From Suillus spraguei (Eukaryota > Basidiomycota > Agaricomycetes > Boletales > Suillaceae), in contig JABCPU010000030.1 in NCBI GenBank assembly GCA_016800925.1, forward strand, positions 62,001 through 126,000: a DNA stretch of 64,000 nt. The letters are read 5' to 3'. Of the stretch, positions 34,819-46,501 are shown in pieces. The position numbers were made by a program, and so were the translations under genes. The notes under the pieces were generated by a model. The model had not been told where the DNA came from. It saw nothing but the letters and a program-made list of their open reading frames with translations, and searched no databases. The number at the start of each line of letters is the position of its first letter. Position 1 is the first letter of the stretch.

Positions 34819-36569
34819 CTATACCTCTTCCATCTTGATCTTTTTCGTCACTGTACATACTTGTTCATCCTGGCTTTTGTCACATAGAAGTTTTATTACA
34901 TACCTGAATGTCTTCCGTCCACATTTTTCCTCTTGTTTTGTGCTGGACATGGATTTAAAAGCATAATTAGGGACGAGAGGCAAACACGCACGTGATGGGT
35001 CCAAAACCGGCTTCTGTTCGTCTTCGGTGGCCGTACTCTGCTGATGTAGACCGTTAATTGCACTCGTCAACTCTGCAGATGGCCGATATTCTGATATACA
35101 CAATGTTACGTAGGCTGGTTAGTAAGATCGGGAATGACGCACGAGAGTCTTGCAGGTGTTTAAGGCTGTCCTTGGTGAAAGGCTTTTTGTCGAGATTCTG
35201 CTCCAGGATTTGATTGTCGACCGTATCCATAAGCTCTGCAGATGGCTGGTAGGAAGCTGCTAGATACGTCACATCATGCTCTGCGCAATATATATCACGA
35301 CGACTGGTTGACGTACAAGGCCCCGGCAGCGGTCTGTCAGTCACGCTCGATCCCTCGCAGACTGCAGCTTTCTGTTGCTCATTCTGCTTCTGTGTTAAAC
35401 TGTTGATTGCATCTATGAGTTGCGGAGATGGCTTGTATTCTACCTGTGTCAAAGAGATTGTAAGCAGTCCCAACGCGACACACTCACTGGTTTCAAAGCC
35501 CATGTCAGAGTGCTCTCTTTTAACGTGTTCAAGCTTGACGGGTTGGAATTACTTTGAGAATCTCGTGGAGGTGTTTGCAAGAGCGCTAGAGCGTCTTCCT
35601 CTTCAAAGAAGGTTACACCCGTCATAGATGTATGGGCGCAAGAGGTGTAACATACCTTCTTGGTAGGGATCCAGCTTTTTTATGTGTTTCTGGGCTGTGG
35701 CTTGTTTGCCTTCGGCTGGAGTTGGCTGATTTGTCTGGTTAATGAACGTTCCGTGAGTAGGGTGCTGCGTAGGTGGCTCGTAAGGTCTGAATGTAGACTG
35801 TAGATATTTAACAAAGGGATGGCGAACTCTAACCATACAGCTTACAGTGATATTAGCAGGTGCTGCCAGCAGATGATCTGGAGGTAGATGTGTTGTTTCT
35901 TGAAATACAGGAACAGGATTTGCTTCTGGAACAGGTGGCGGCGTTGGCTCAGCTTCTGGGGTAGGCGGCACCGGTCTAGGTGGTATTGGAAGGACGAGAT
36001 TACGAATGGAGCGAGGGGGCTCAGCCCAGCCTGGTTCCGGGTAAGGTAATTTTACAGGAGGTACAGACTCTGGAGTAACATCAGGACATTCTTCTGCCCA
36101 GTTATCTAAAGGTCTGGATTAGGTGTGCAACAAAATAAAACCGAGACGCCTATCGACTCACGATTACTGGGGTCACCATTGTTGCGAAAATTGTATTCAA
36201 AGAAACAAGACGCTCTATCATCATTTGGATTCCCATTCCACCTCTTTGTAATATTTGCCATCTTATGCTCTCCAAGAAGTGGCTGAATATCTGTCCCGTA
36301 TGGGAGTTGGACAATGACTTCATCTCTCTGCCGTCATTAGATTGTATTCTAGCTCGGATTGACGTACTCACTGTACCCATACCAAATATGCATTGAACTT
36401 TCGCATCTATATCTTTGTCCTGGAGGATAAGTTGGACCCACGCTGCCAGCCTATCAAAGTCCTTCGAGTCGCGACTCCTGGAGACGCGATTCATCCCCCA
36501 CGGGGTGGTGACAACGACGTATTCTGCATTGCGACCTGTGTATGGGGGTCCTGTTTTACTCTTTGCCAT
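34819..36569 (-). CDS. Unrecognised gene with repeated exons (Y-x-P-S-x-x-L repeat)
   Basis: The start is ATG 36,569 (MAKSKTGPPYTGRNAEYVVV). Exon 2 reads 'VIVQLPYGTDIQPLLGEHK' and 'CFFEYNFRNNGDPSN'. An intron with acceptor ctttag leads to 'NWAEECPDVTPESVPPVKLP' and a Pro-rich region. The 3' half has three exons encoding the same repeat: 'EYKPSPQLIDAINSLTQKQN' (about 35,439-35,317), 'SYQPSAELMDTVDNQILEQN' (35,256-35,143) and 'QYRPSAELTSAINGLHQQ' (35,090-34,992). The last two start and end in phase 1 with gtgcgt donors. Two small final exons ending 'VTKKIKMEEV' at stop 34,819 are plausible. I do not recognise the family. The repeat may be a short helical unit. Confidence 0.6.
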
Positions 36570-36964
36570 CCAGTACTGGTGTTGGTGCCGAATTGAGTAG
36601 TAGTCTCCCCCTAAATCGCGCCGGTTGAATGAAGGTGATTGATCACATAAGCACCGTGGAGTCCGACGGTCAACTTACTACCACTGCCCATGTTTTTGTC
36701 TGATTTGCAGCTCACTGGCCACAACTGCTGGCGTCGTCACTGAAGGCAGTGAAGCACATACAGTCTCGAGTTGTTTTGGCAGCGAAAAGATAAAGATTTC
36801 GGTTGACTCAAACTAGCATGGCATGTCTCACAGGTACGTCGAGAGGTTCACCAGTTATCCGCTGTGTTAATAAACATCAAATAGAATGATCATGAATACT
36901 TTAAAGTAATGACGAACAAAATTCAAACAAATAGAATATGTGGTGATACGGTCCTGGAAGTAAG
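36570..36964. other. Intergenic, no gene seen
   Basis: This is 395 bp between the start of the repeated-exon gene and the stop of the next minus-strand gene. No feature was recognised. Confidence 0.4.
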
Positions 36965-38634
36965 TTAGTCTCCTGACACCTCTGTCTCCCTCTCCATCCC
37001 ATCTGCGATAGCTTCCAGCGCAACTTTGGGCTTCGCCAATGTGAACGTCCTGTGTTCTGCGGCTTCCCCGTTTCCGAGCTTCTCTGACCTCTGCAAACCA
37101 AGCGCAGTTGTGCACAAAACCACGCCAGATTGCGCCCCGCTCCCCTCGTCGAAGTCCTTCATCGATTCTGTATCAAACCTCTCTCCAGCCGCAGCATGGG
37201 TGGGCCAGAGATCCGCCGATGTGACTTCTTCGCCCATGGCTCTGTTAAGCCTTGCTGCCATGCGGACGATGTTTGACACGCGTTCGCCGAACTTCATGGT
37301 GAACTCGCGATATGCATCGTCGTAGTTCTTGGTGCACCCAGCCGCAATCATCACGATCACAAGAGTGTCGCTAATATGCGCAACCATTGTTGAATGCACG
37401 TCCGTCTCCTGCAGAGCAACCTTCTGCGCATGAGATCGAGTCAAAGCGCGCCATCGGCCGCTGACTGCCTGGCTTTCTGTCAGGCGCTTCAGTATGTTCA
37501 CCTCTTTAAATACAAATTGATCCTTACCTGTCTCCCGAACGTCACCATAGATCTCCGCCAGTGGTTGCTCAGCCTGCAATCCGTCAAAGTCCCATGTCAT
37601 TATGATCCAACGAGAGAACTCGACTGTGGCGGCCTGCAGTGCTATCTGAATCAATAGAGGATCTTCCCCGTGCTGCACGGTACCAAGGAGTGACGTCATG
37701 GCGGGTCCAATCAGCTCACTCGTTCGCGCACTGGCTTCCTTGATCTCGTCTATGTGTTCAGGCTTGCGAGCGAAATCGAAGGAGTCTGAGATGAAAGCTG
37801 CCGTTGCATGATCTCTTGGTTGAGCTCGTCTACTAGTCTGATAACTTCCGCTCCTGAAAGCGTGTCGGCTGTGCTCAGGAATGCCTGTGCACCCCGTAGC
37901 TCCCGGGTACGGTCGTTAAGAAGAGTGGTTTGATCGTTGAACTTGGTCTGTAGAGCCTGCAGTTCGTTTTTCAGGGCCTTCTTTTCGGTCTCTCGCATTA
38001 GTAGCTGCTGCTGGTACGAGCTGACATCCCGCTGCAGCTCCTTATGTCCCTCTTGAAGTTTGTGGCGTTCTTGCTGGACTTTTTCTCTCTCACTTTGCTC
38101 CTGTAGTAACCTGGTCTGAATTTCATCGGCCTCCTTGCTAGCTTTTTTCAGCATGTTCGTAAGCCGAGTATTTTCCGTTTTCAGGCTGCCCTTGTCTTGG
38201 ATCGAGGTTTGATGCTCCAGCTCAAGTCTCTTCAGCTTGTCCTCTAGTGACATGCGCTTCTTCTCCTCCTCCTCCCATTTATTCTTCCACTCGAGCAGTT
38301 GTTCTTCCGTCTTAACATCGCGGAAGAAACGGAAACGCAGCGATTTTAGCCAGACAAAAAACGCGCGAGGTCGGCGTAACCACCAGCACATGAGGAAAGG
38401 GACGCTAGCGCTGACAAGGGTAATGGGTACAGTGAAGCCTTTAGATGGTAAGAACCCGTAGACTGACAGGTTCATGGTCATATTGGTCCCAAGGGAACGA
38501 ACGTTCACTACATATTGAAGGGCTATGCCATGTGGTAGAAGCATGTTCATTTCTGCCTCGTGTCCGGTAGGACTCCCATTAAGGCGGCGTCGGAGGCACG
38601 CTGCGGTAGTATTCCAATTCGCCTCACGGATCAC
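36965..38634 (-). pseudogene. Coiled-coil family member D with membrane segment, one frameshift
   Basis: The N-terminal part (start at 38,634 or an internal Met) has one hydrophobic segment ('VPITLVSASVPFLMCWW') followed by basic residues. A long coil ('WEEEEKKRMSLEDKLKRLEL' and on) leads to the family joint 'LLNDRTRELRGAQAFLSTAD'. Near 37,803 one base is missing ('atgcaacggcagc'). The family frame resumes at once as 'AAFISDSFDFARKPEH' and continues through 'SLLGTVQHGEDPLLIQIALQ', an intron (about 37,481-37,530, 50 bp), 'SQAVSGRWRALTRSHAQKV', 'VVLCTTALGLQRSEK' and 'FTLAKPKVALEAIADGME'. Everything else is intact, so this may be a recent break or an assembly error. The hydrophobic segment suggests that this member is membrane-anchored. 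Confidence 0.7.
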
Positions 38635-39413
38635 ACTGCGGACAGCGTGTAGGCATGTCGGTAGTCATTTGTCTTCACATCAATCCCTTAGTTTATGCTG
38701 TGGTCAGTCACAGCGGCATGCTGCTACACGCTGGGCCGCGGTGTGTTATCCACCAATTTAGACCACATTACTCATGGTGCATGACAATCCGGGCGTATTA
38801 CGTCCATTATACACCGCTGATATGGTCTTGTGATACGGCTGGCCTTTGTCAGATGTGGTGTCATTTAAAACGTGTCCATCCGCCTACCTATACATGAGCA
38901 TATTTCTGGCGTAGGTTAGCTGGAACGAACACAATTCTGTGACATCAATCACCGCAGTAAGTCCATCAATTCGTATCGGAATTTTGTACTGACGGATTCT
39001 ACACTGAAGATGCTACATTCCTCACCCGAGCAGGGCGTGAGTACTGGTTTGTGCATCACTGAAGCACCTATCCGCTTAAGTTTGTGGGGTGGCCTCGAGG
39101 TATCCATGGTCCGTTCATTTCTTGGTTTGACACTATTTGAATTTCTATCTAGAACACACAGGAACTTCCCGTATCAGGGTTGGTTAGCCACGCCAAATCA
39201 CTTTCTGGCATCTGCAGATCACTTGCTCCAGACCTCGAGACTGACACGAACATTACGCCCTGCTACCCCTATATTAGATTATCATCTGTTAAACGTTGTA
39301 GGTGAGATCGTGAAAGTCGTGAACAGATGAGCATCCACGTCCATGCGGCCTCTGCCATGAGGCAAGTATAAGACGATGTGAGCAACGTACGACATTCATC
39401 CAGTTACGCAAGA
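38635..39413. other. Intergenic, promoter side of two divergent genes
   Basis: No exon was seen on either strand. The region lies between divergent starts (coiled-coil member D on minus, Hsp70-like on plus), so it must hold both promoters. Confidence 0.45.
39367..39372 (+). promoter_or_regulatory. TATA-like box of Hsp70-like gene 1
   Basis: TATAAG lies 42-47 bp before ATG 39,414. The second Hsp70-like gene has TATAAC at a similar distance, which supports a shared promoter layout. Confidence 0.35.
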
Positions 39414-41840
39414 ATGCTTCCCCGTCAGCCGTATAATGGATCAGTCCGCAAACTGGTTCTTGCCTTCGATGTGGGCACTACATACAGTGCAATTTCCTAC
39501 TGTATACTTGATCCTGGAGAAGTTCCAAAGATCGAGCCTGTCACCAGGTCTGTTTTTGTAATACAATATACCTGCTTTATTGCTAATCATTACGATATTA
39601 GATATCCAGCTCAAGAGCACAGCGGAGGGAATTCGAAAATACCCTCTATACTCTACTACGATTTAGATGGAACTGTCCGTGCTATCGGCGCTGAAGCACG
39701 ACAAGAGCATATTATCGAAAGGGCCGAAGATGAAGGATGGATGAAGCTTGAATGGTTTGTTTTGCGTATACTGTAATTTGTCTTTACTTAACGAACCATG
39801 CTAACAATTAGGTGGAAATTGCACCTTCGGGCCAGGAATTTGTCCGCCAACCATATCACCGACGACGACATCCCACCACTGCCGCGAGGCAAAAATGCCG
39901 TTGAGGTGCTTGGCGACTTCATGCAATACCTCTTTCGTTGTGCACGCAGCTATATTGAGGAGACACATCCAAGCGGATCTAATCTTTGGCGATCACTCGA
40001 GAACCGCATCGAATTTGTCCTTACGCATCCAAACGGTTGGGAGGGCCCACAGCAGAAACAGATCAGGCTAGCTGCTGTCCTTGGCGGTCTCATTCCCAGC
40101 ACAGAAGATGGCATGGCACGTGTCCATTTACTGACCGAGGGAGAAGCAAGTTTGCATTACTGTGTCGCTAATATCCTGGCCTCAGACGCATTGTCGAAAA
40201 CTCCGATACTTGCATCTGAAGATGCCGAAGATGATGACGGCTCTCCAGGCCAAGGCGTTGTCGTCATCGATGCAGGAGGCGGAACACTCGATCTTAGCGC
40301 CTACTCGATGGCTTTATCCCCGACGCTGATCGAGGAGATTGCTGCAGCCGAATGTGAGTGACATGAGATTATTGGAACCATATCTCACTCTCTACTCCTT
40401 AGGTCGACTCCAAGGTTCTGTATTCGTGACTCGTCGTGCTCACGGTCTTCTTCAAGGTTTGTTAGCATTTTCTCGTTAGCCATGCTACGTCCTTGTTGAT
40501 CTGGCTTGACAGAAAAGCTATCCGGCAGTCGTTTCGGCACATCTGATGTGATCCAACAAATGACGGACATATTCGACAGCACCACCAAGCTTAGGTTCCG
40601 TAACCCGGAAGACCCGTCATATATCAAGTTCGGTACCGTCCGCGACAAAGATCCTCAACGGGATATTCGTAACGGTCAGCTTAAATTGAGTGGGTAAGTG
40701 TTATAAGTGTAATCTTTCGCAACCTTTATATCTGACATGTTGCTACTAAAAGACAGGACGTAGCAAAACTCTTTGAACCCTCCATCAGCAGCATCATCGA
40801 ATCTTTCGAAACACAGAGAAAGTCCGCAGGCACTCCAATCACAGTAAGTTGACATTACTGCGCTTAACCGGAAAGTGCATTGACCAGCGTGTCACACGAA
40901 GTTTGTATTTTTCGTCGGAGGTTTTGCTGCGAGCGACTGGATGTTCGCCAAGTTGCAAGCGTACTTCCAGTCGCTTGGGATTAGCTTCAGTCGACCAGAT
41001 AACCATTGGTGAGCGCCAACAACTGACAAAAATCCTCGCGCGTGCTTACAGACGCTGCTTCAGCAATAAAGCTGTTGCGGATGGTGCTGTGTCATATTTC
41101 ATTGATCATCTTGTGTCGTCCCGTGTGTCCCGTTTCACATACGGCACAGAGTGCAGCGTCCCGTTCAACCCATTCGATATGGAGCATCGTGCCAGGCAGA
41201 AGGAAGTTTTCCGAAGCGCCTCGGGAGTTCTTGCTCTGCCACGTGCATTTTCATCCATACTGACTAAGGTAGCCGTTTTACTTGCTTTTGAAAGTCTGTT
41301 GCTCAGGCGCATCAGGGAACACGGGTCTCTGAGCAGAAAGAGTTCAGTGAGACATTTGCTATCCGGCGGTACAATCAGGCCGCATGTAACCAAGTCGAAG
41401 TCGGCGTTATGTCTTACAGAGGCCTCCTCCCCAAACCGGATTGGATAGATACAGAGCGAAGTAATCACACACATCGTTGTCAATCACACTGATATTTACT
41501 GGATGAACCAGGCTTATTCTCGACGTTATGCACCATCCGTGCAGACACATCGAAGATTGCCGAGAAACTCGCACCCAAGCGCTCCACCGAAGGTTCTACG
41601 TATTATGCGATGGAGATAAAGATCATCCTACTATTTGGATTGACAGAATTGAAGGCTGTGATCAGCTGGGAAGACGGAGTAAGTCATTAGCTTCCTGATA
41701 ACATCGCTACTCTAACCTGTGCGTCTCAGGGGATGGAGATGCGGTAAGTTCACATCCTGACACCTTCGTATCATAATTCTGATTGCATTCACAGAACTGC
41801 AGCAGCAGTAGTTTATGATGATGAGCAGGAAGAAGCCTAG
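39414..41840 (+). CDS. Hsp70-like ATPase-fold protein (HSPA12 type), copy 1, intact
   Basis: About ten exons splice without a break. They contain the three nucleotide-binding motifs of the actin/Hsp70 fold: phosphate-1 'LAFDVGTTYSAISY', phosphate-2 'GVVVIDAGGGTLDLSAY' and adenosine 'VFFVGGFAASDWMF'. Other conserved blocks are 'KIPSILYYDLDGTVRAIGAE', 'LTHPNGWEGPQQKQIRLAA', 'HLLTEGEASLHYC' and 'NKAVADGAVSYFIDH'. The end reads 'ELKAVISWEDGGMEMRTAAA' with the stop at 41,838-41,840. There is no C-terminal peptide-binding domain of classical Hsp70, as expected for HSPA12-like proteins, a family expanded in mushrooms. Splice sites are canonical (for example gtaagt at 41,681). The cellular role is unknown. 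It is followed in tandem by a diverged copy. Confidence 0.85.
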
Positions 41841-42208
41841 TCGTTCTGGAGAGCCACCTCGTTCTTGTGCTATGCAGTGAGCCCGCAGCATCCTGTGGCT
41901 TCTTGAGGTTGTGATTGCACGCTCCTATCTTCGGATTTGCTTCCAAATTGCCAAACATATTATTTATTTCACCTCTTGCACAATATGATATACCCTCTTC
42001 TGAGATGAGGGCTATGTTAGAAGTACTTTAACGTCAGTCTCCTGCATGCCTACAGATGGCGCTGATCAAACCTTGAATCATCGTGCATGCCACAAAACAT
42101 GTGCTAATTCATTGATGAGGGAACCAGGGTCACGCCGCCTCGTGTAGCTCATTGAGGATTGTTTATAACAGATGCTGACCTATGTGCTGTATCTTACGCA
42201 ACTAAAAC
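41841..42208. other. Spacer between the two Hsp70-like genes
   Basis: No exon was seen. Near the right end TATAAC (42,164-42,169) lies 40-45 bp before the next ATG. Confidence 0.45.
42164..42169 (+). promoter_or_regulatory. TATA-like box of Hsp70-like gene 2
   Basis: TATAAC is at nearly the same distance from its ATG (42,209) as the TATAAG of the upstream paralogue. Confidence 0.3.
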
Positions 42209-44637
42209 ATGCCACCTCGACAAGCATTCACTGGCACATGTCGCAAGCTTGTCTTTGCATTTGATGTCGGGACAACATTCAGTGGTGTCTCTTACTGCTT
42301 CCTCGACCCTGAGCAAATTCCTGTCATCCAAGGCGTAAATAGGTGCGATAGCATTTCAAGAGGTCGCAGCGTTGGTTACTTACTCGGCCACAGATTCCCA
42401 GCCCAGGAACACGTCGGAGGGGACTGCAAAATACCGTCCATCATATGCTACGACCCAAGTGGCACTGTGCGCGCCGTAGGTGCTGAAGCAACGCAAGAAT
42501 ATATTGAAGAGGAAATTGACGATAACGGATGGGTGAAGCTGGAATGGTTGGTTTCCACATTACACCGGTCCTCACATAGTTTTCTAACCATCATTCGCAC
42601 AAAGGTGGAAGCTTCATCTTCGTCCTAGAGCGATGGCCTCCTCTCATATCACAGACCAAGACATCCCGGCCCTCCCGCAGAACAAAACTGCCGTCCAGGT
42701 CCTTTCTGACTTTATGCACTACCTCCATCAGTGCGCCAGGAAGTACATAGAGGAGACGCAGGCAAACGGCGCGGACATGCTGCGCTCCGTCGAACACACG
42801 ACTGAGTTTGTGCTCAGCCACCCGAATGGATGGGAGGGGCCACAGCAGACGCAGATCCGCAATGCAGCGATCATGGCGGGGCTCGTGCCAGATACGCCAG
42901 AGGGTCGGTTAAGGATTCACCTCGTCACGGAGGGCGAGGCAAGTCTTCACTATTGTCTTGGTAGTGGTCTCGCTGCCGACGGATTCCAAGTGAGGTTTGA
43001 GATGGGATATCTAGGCAAGAAGCTCACCAGAATTTTCAGGACGACAAGGGCGTGATTATCGTCGATGCTGGTGGAGGAACGATCGATGTCAGTGCATATC
43101 ACATGACAACAGCGCCATCCTTTGAGGAGATCGCACCTGCAGAGTGTATGTCTGATCAACATAACTCTGCGTGTGATTATTCTAACAGAATGTAGGCCGT
43201 TTGCAAGGATCCATCTTCGTGAGCCGTAGGGCTACGACAATGCTCCAAGGTACTCTTTCGGGGCTGCCCTGAATTGTGTATGTTTGCTTATGGGCCACAG
43301 AGAAACTCCGTGGATCACAGTTCGGAAGCGAAGATATGGTTTCTCATATGGCCAAGATTTTCGACTCAACAACAAAGCAACGTTTCGGCAACGAGAACGA
43401 CCCAGCATACATCAAATTCGGTACCATCAAGGACAAGGACGCTAGTTTCAATATCAGGTCCGGCAGTTGAAGTTAATGGGGTCAGGATACCTTTTATTTG
43501 TCAATTCCGATATTCTCATTTCCTCCCAGGTCCGATGTAGCAACGTTGTTCGAGCCGTCTGCAGCAGCTATAATCGATGCTATTGAGGAGCAGCGCCACG
43601 CTGCAACCAAAACCATCAGTGTCAGATCTTTTCCTTTGCCTGTTCCACTTAACTGAATAACCCGCAGACCGTTTTCCTCGTCGGCGGTTTCGCAGCTAGT
43701 GAATGGCTTTTCACGAAACTGCAAAATCATCTAAGACCACTGCGGCTCGATTTTTGTCGGCCTGATAGTCACACGTGCGTAGTCCTCTTCCAGAAGGAAA
43801 CTAACCAAGGTGACTAGTGAGTTGCACTATCTATAGGGCTAAGGCAGTCGCGGATGGCGCCGTAGCGTTTTTCCTGGATCATCGCGTCTGTGCACGTGTC
43901 GCCAAGTTCACGTATGGTACACGCTGTGCGACACAATTCGACAAGAACGATCCTCAACACAAGCTGCGTGCCAGTATGGCCGTCCCACGCCCATCAGGCA
44001 GGACCGTCCTACCTAATGCATTCAGTGCAATTCTGACTAAGGTGACGACTTGTTATCACATGTCATGCATGAAATGAATTACTAATACGCACATTGCAGG
44101 GCACGGTTGTATCTGAGACGAAAGAGTTTAGCAAGAATTTCATTACGGAGGTAGTAGACCGCTCTGGATGCGATATGATTACCACGGAGATAGTATGCTA
44201 CGGGGGTGACAGCCCCAATCCACGATGGACAGACACAGAACCAGGTGCGGGTAGAGACTTTCCAAATGCTGCGCATCGCTGATCCTTGGGGGGGCCAGGC
44301 ATGTTCTCGACCTTATGTAATGTACACGCGGACACCTCGAAAGTAGCACGCACCATCAGCCCGCGACGGGGTTATGCTGGGCTACAGTTCTATCGCCAGG
44401 AGTTTAGCATCATCCTCATGTTTGGCCTGACGGAGCTGCAGGCACAACTTTCTTGGAAAGAGGATGTAAGTGCCTCTCGTGGTCTTGCGCCAAGGTGTGA
44501 TATTAATGCATGTACCACGTTTAGGGGATTGAAAAAAGGTAAGGAATGCACCCCTTTGACCTGTGACATTAACTTCACGTATATTGAATAGGTCACCGGC
44601 AACTGTCGTATTCGACCAAGTGGTTGAGGCCGCCTAG
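42209..44637 (+). pseudogene. Hsp70-like (HSPA12 type) copy 2, one 1-nt deletion
   Basis: The exon layout is the same as copy 1: 'VFAFDVGTTFSGVSYCF', 'LSHPNGWEGPQQTQIRNAA', 'GVIIVDAGGGTIDVSAY', 'VFLVGGFAASEWLF' and 'KAVADGAVAFFLDHRV'. The stop is 44,635-44,637 after 'VVFDQVVEAA'. In the exon ending near 43,478, 'tccggcagttgaag' lacks one base compared with copy 1 ('RNGQLKLSG'), so the frame meets TGA at once. All other joins, including a gtatgt donor near 43,145, remain usable. A recent pseudogene or a sequencing error is equally possible. The two copies have diverged strongly, so the duplication is old while the break is a single event. Confidence 0.75.
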
Positions 44638-44772
44638 TTAGTGCTGCAAGCCATCCGATGAGAGACTTACCTCATCTTGAGTCGCACGCCAGACATTCAT
44701 GTATTTGAGATATCATTGTAATAGTAACATTTCATTCGCATCTTGTACGTCTGTTCCAAATGTATCTTGACC

Positions 44773-46315
44773 TTACGCTCCTGTAGACTCTGAGAGAAAT
44801 TCTAAGGAGTCATCAGTAGTGCATTCCGTGATCGAAAGATTTCAACTCACCTCGAGTCAACTCAAATGCCGCAAATGTGCTCGCTCCGGCGGGTATGCTG
44901 GTGAAGTTGTTAGTATCCAGAGACGTGTAAAAGCAAGAACACCCTAACGTTCTTAGCACTGATGTACATAAACCACCATCATGAGTTCCGCGATGTGCAC
45001 ATTAAACGATTAGTTTCACTTACGTGATGGCGACAGACCGCGGAAAAGCCCCGTTCTAGTAGGGTGTTGGTCAAAAGAATGTGCACACCAGTAGGGATTA
45101 GTCTTACACTCCTGATTCAGCGATAACCATCCTGATTTCATTGGTCATATATTTCCAAGGCTTTCCAGTCGGTGGTGTCTGACGCAACTGAATGCGAGAC
45201 TTTATTACGTCTACCGAGAGGTTCATGTAAGTAAGAGCCTCTTCAACCGCGCTCCGTGACTTGCCTAATGGGTAGCATGATAGCCAATATGCAATCTGCA
45301 GAATGTCAGGATATTATGAAGCAAACAGGTCGTGTGACATACTCCGCCAGCCGAACCGCTAGCAAGAAGGGCCCAGACAGGGACCTTGTCCCCGTACTTA
45401 TTCTGGAACTTCCGCTTCGAAAATTCAAACGCTACATGAAGTCAGACAAAGATGTGTCCATAAGTGCCAAGATCAGTACCTGTGTAAAATCTGAATTACC
45501 CTCTCAATATCAGAACTCCCTGCTAATATAAGATGTCATACCCTGCATAAGCTGGTATCTCTCTCACAAATGTGACCTGAGACACTGGTCAGCTAAACTT
45601 TCTGCAAGAACACGAAATTTGCGAGTACCCAGTAACCTCTCATGATACCGTTGCGAAAGCCCCAGTCTCTCCACATCTCCTTTGCAACATTTCTCAGTTT
45701 CTTATCGGTGGCAGCACCATACTGGCCTTGCATGCGAACTTTGAACATCTCAACTGGATGTCAAAGTGTTGAAGTGATTGAATCGCGAAGGCGAATAGTG
45801 CAACAAACCTGGACTGGCAAGAATAGCATTTGCAGCTCCAGCCATTGCGCCTGCAATGGCAATCTCTTTCAGGGACAGCTGTGGGAATGGTGAAACGATA
45901 CGCTTAGAGTACACGTATGAGGCAAACAGCAAAGAGTTGACTCCAGCGATGCCAAGAAGGGGGCTGGCCATCCCTAGAGCAGAGTTAGTTTTCGGAATGA
46001 CGTAACACATGATGTTTAATGCCAACCTTTGTACAGCGCAAAGAAACCCTCCTTTCGAACTGTTTGTGCAAGAACATCCATAGGTCCTTTCTAAGCTGGC
46101 TGTGAGCCATCCAACTCTGAACCTATGTATTCACGTACAAACATTCCCTCTGCAACTTACGGCTCAGTATTAGATATCTGATCACGGAGAGTTAACTGAC
46201 TCGGAGCTATCTGTGCGCGTGTCTTGACGGTATCAAGTGGCTGGCCTACAAGGACCTGAGCAGCACCGCCAACGCTGCCAGCAACCAAATCATTTATAGT
46301 TGAGAGGTAGGGCAT
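44773..46315 (-). CDS. Mitochondrial carrier protein, YMC1/carnitine-carrier type
   Basis: The start is ATG 46,315 and the stop 44,773-44,775. Three carrier signatures are present: 'QPLDTVKTRAQ', 'SPVEMFKVRMQ' and 'YPLDVIKSRIQ' (P-x-D/E-x-x-K/R), one in each repeat as the family requires. Family blocks 'KGMASPLLGIAGVNSLLFAS', 'VREIPAYAGF' and 'GLFRGLSPSLLRTIPAGAS' are also present. The family moves small metabolites across the inner mitochondrial membrane; 'REIPAYAG' and 'MASPLLGIAGVN' fit the YMC1-like branch. The frame closes only if three microexons are used: 46,149-46,139 (11 nt), 45,490-45,480 (11 nt) and 44,958-44,949 (10 nt). One intron near 45,250 has a GC donor (gcaagt). With these the protein is complete, about 300 residues. 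It is divergent from REX4. Confidence 0.85.
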
Positions 46316-46501
46316 GCTTGGATAATCGCTCTGAACTCCAGAGATGATGGAGGACGACAGAAGACTAGTTATATAAATACATAATTATTTTGAAAGGTTG
46401 AGAAGACTGACGTGATTATAGGCTAATAGCATTGGTCAGTCTGCAAAGTCACACGCTGCATCGAAGATAAGTCGGTCCTACTACAACGTAGCTCGCAAGC
46501 T
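46316..46501. promoter_or_regulatory. Bidirectional promoter between carrier and REX4 genes
   Basis: 186 bp separate the two divergent start codons. Both must be transcribed from this interval unless leaders overlap. It is AT-rich ('atataaatacataattatttt' at about 46,370-46,390). Confidence 0.5.

Noticed and set aside
31545..37810. Possible programmed -1 frameshifting in coiled-coil members B and D
   Set aside because: The break points lie at different places in the protein, and neither has a slippery heptamer; simple single-base loss is enough.
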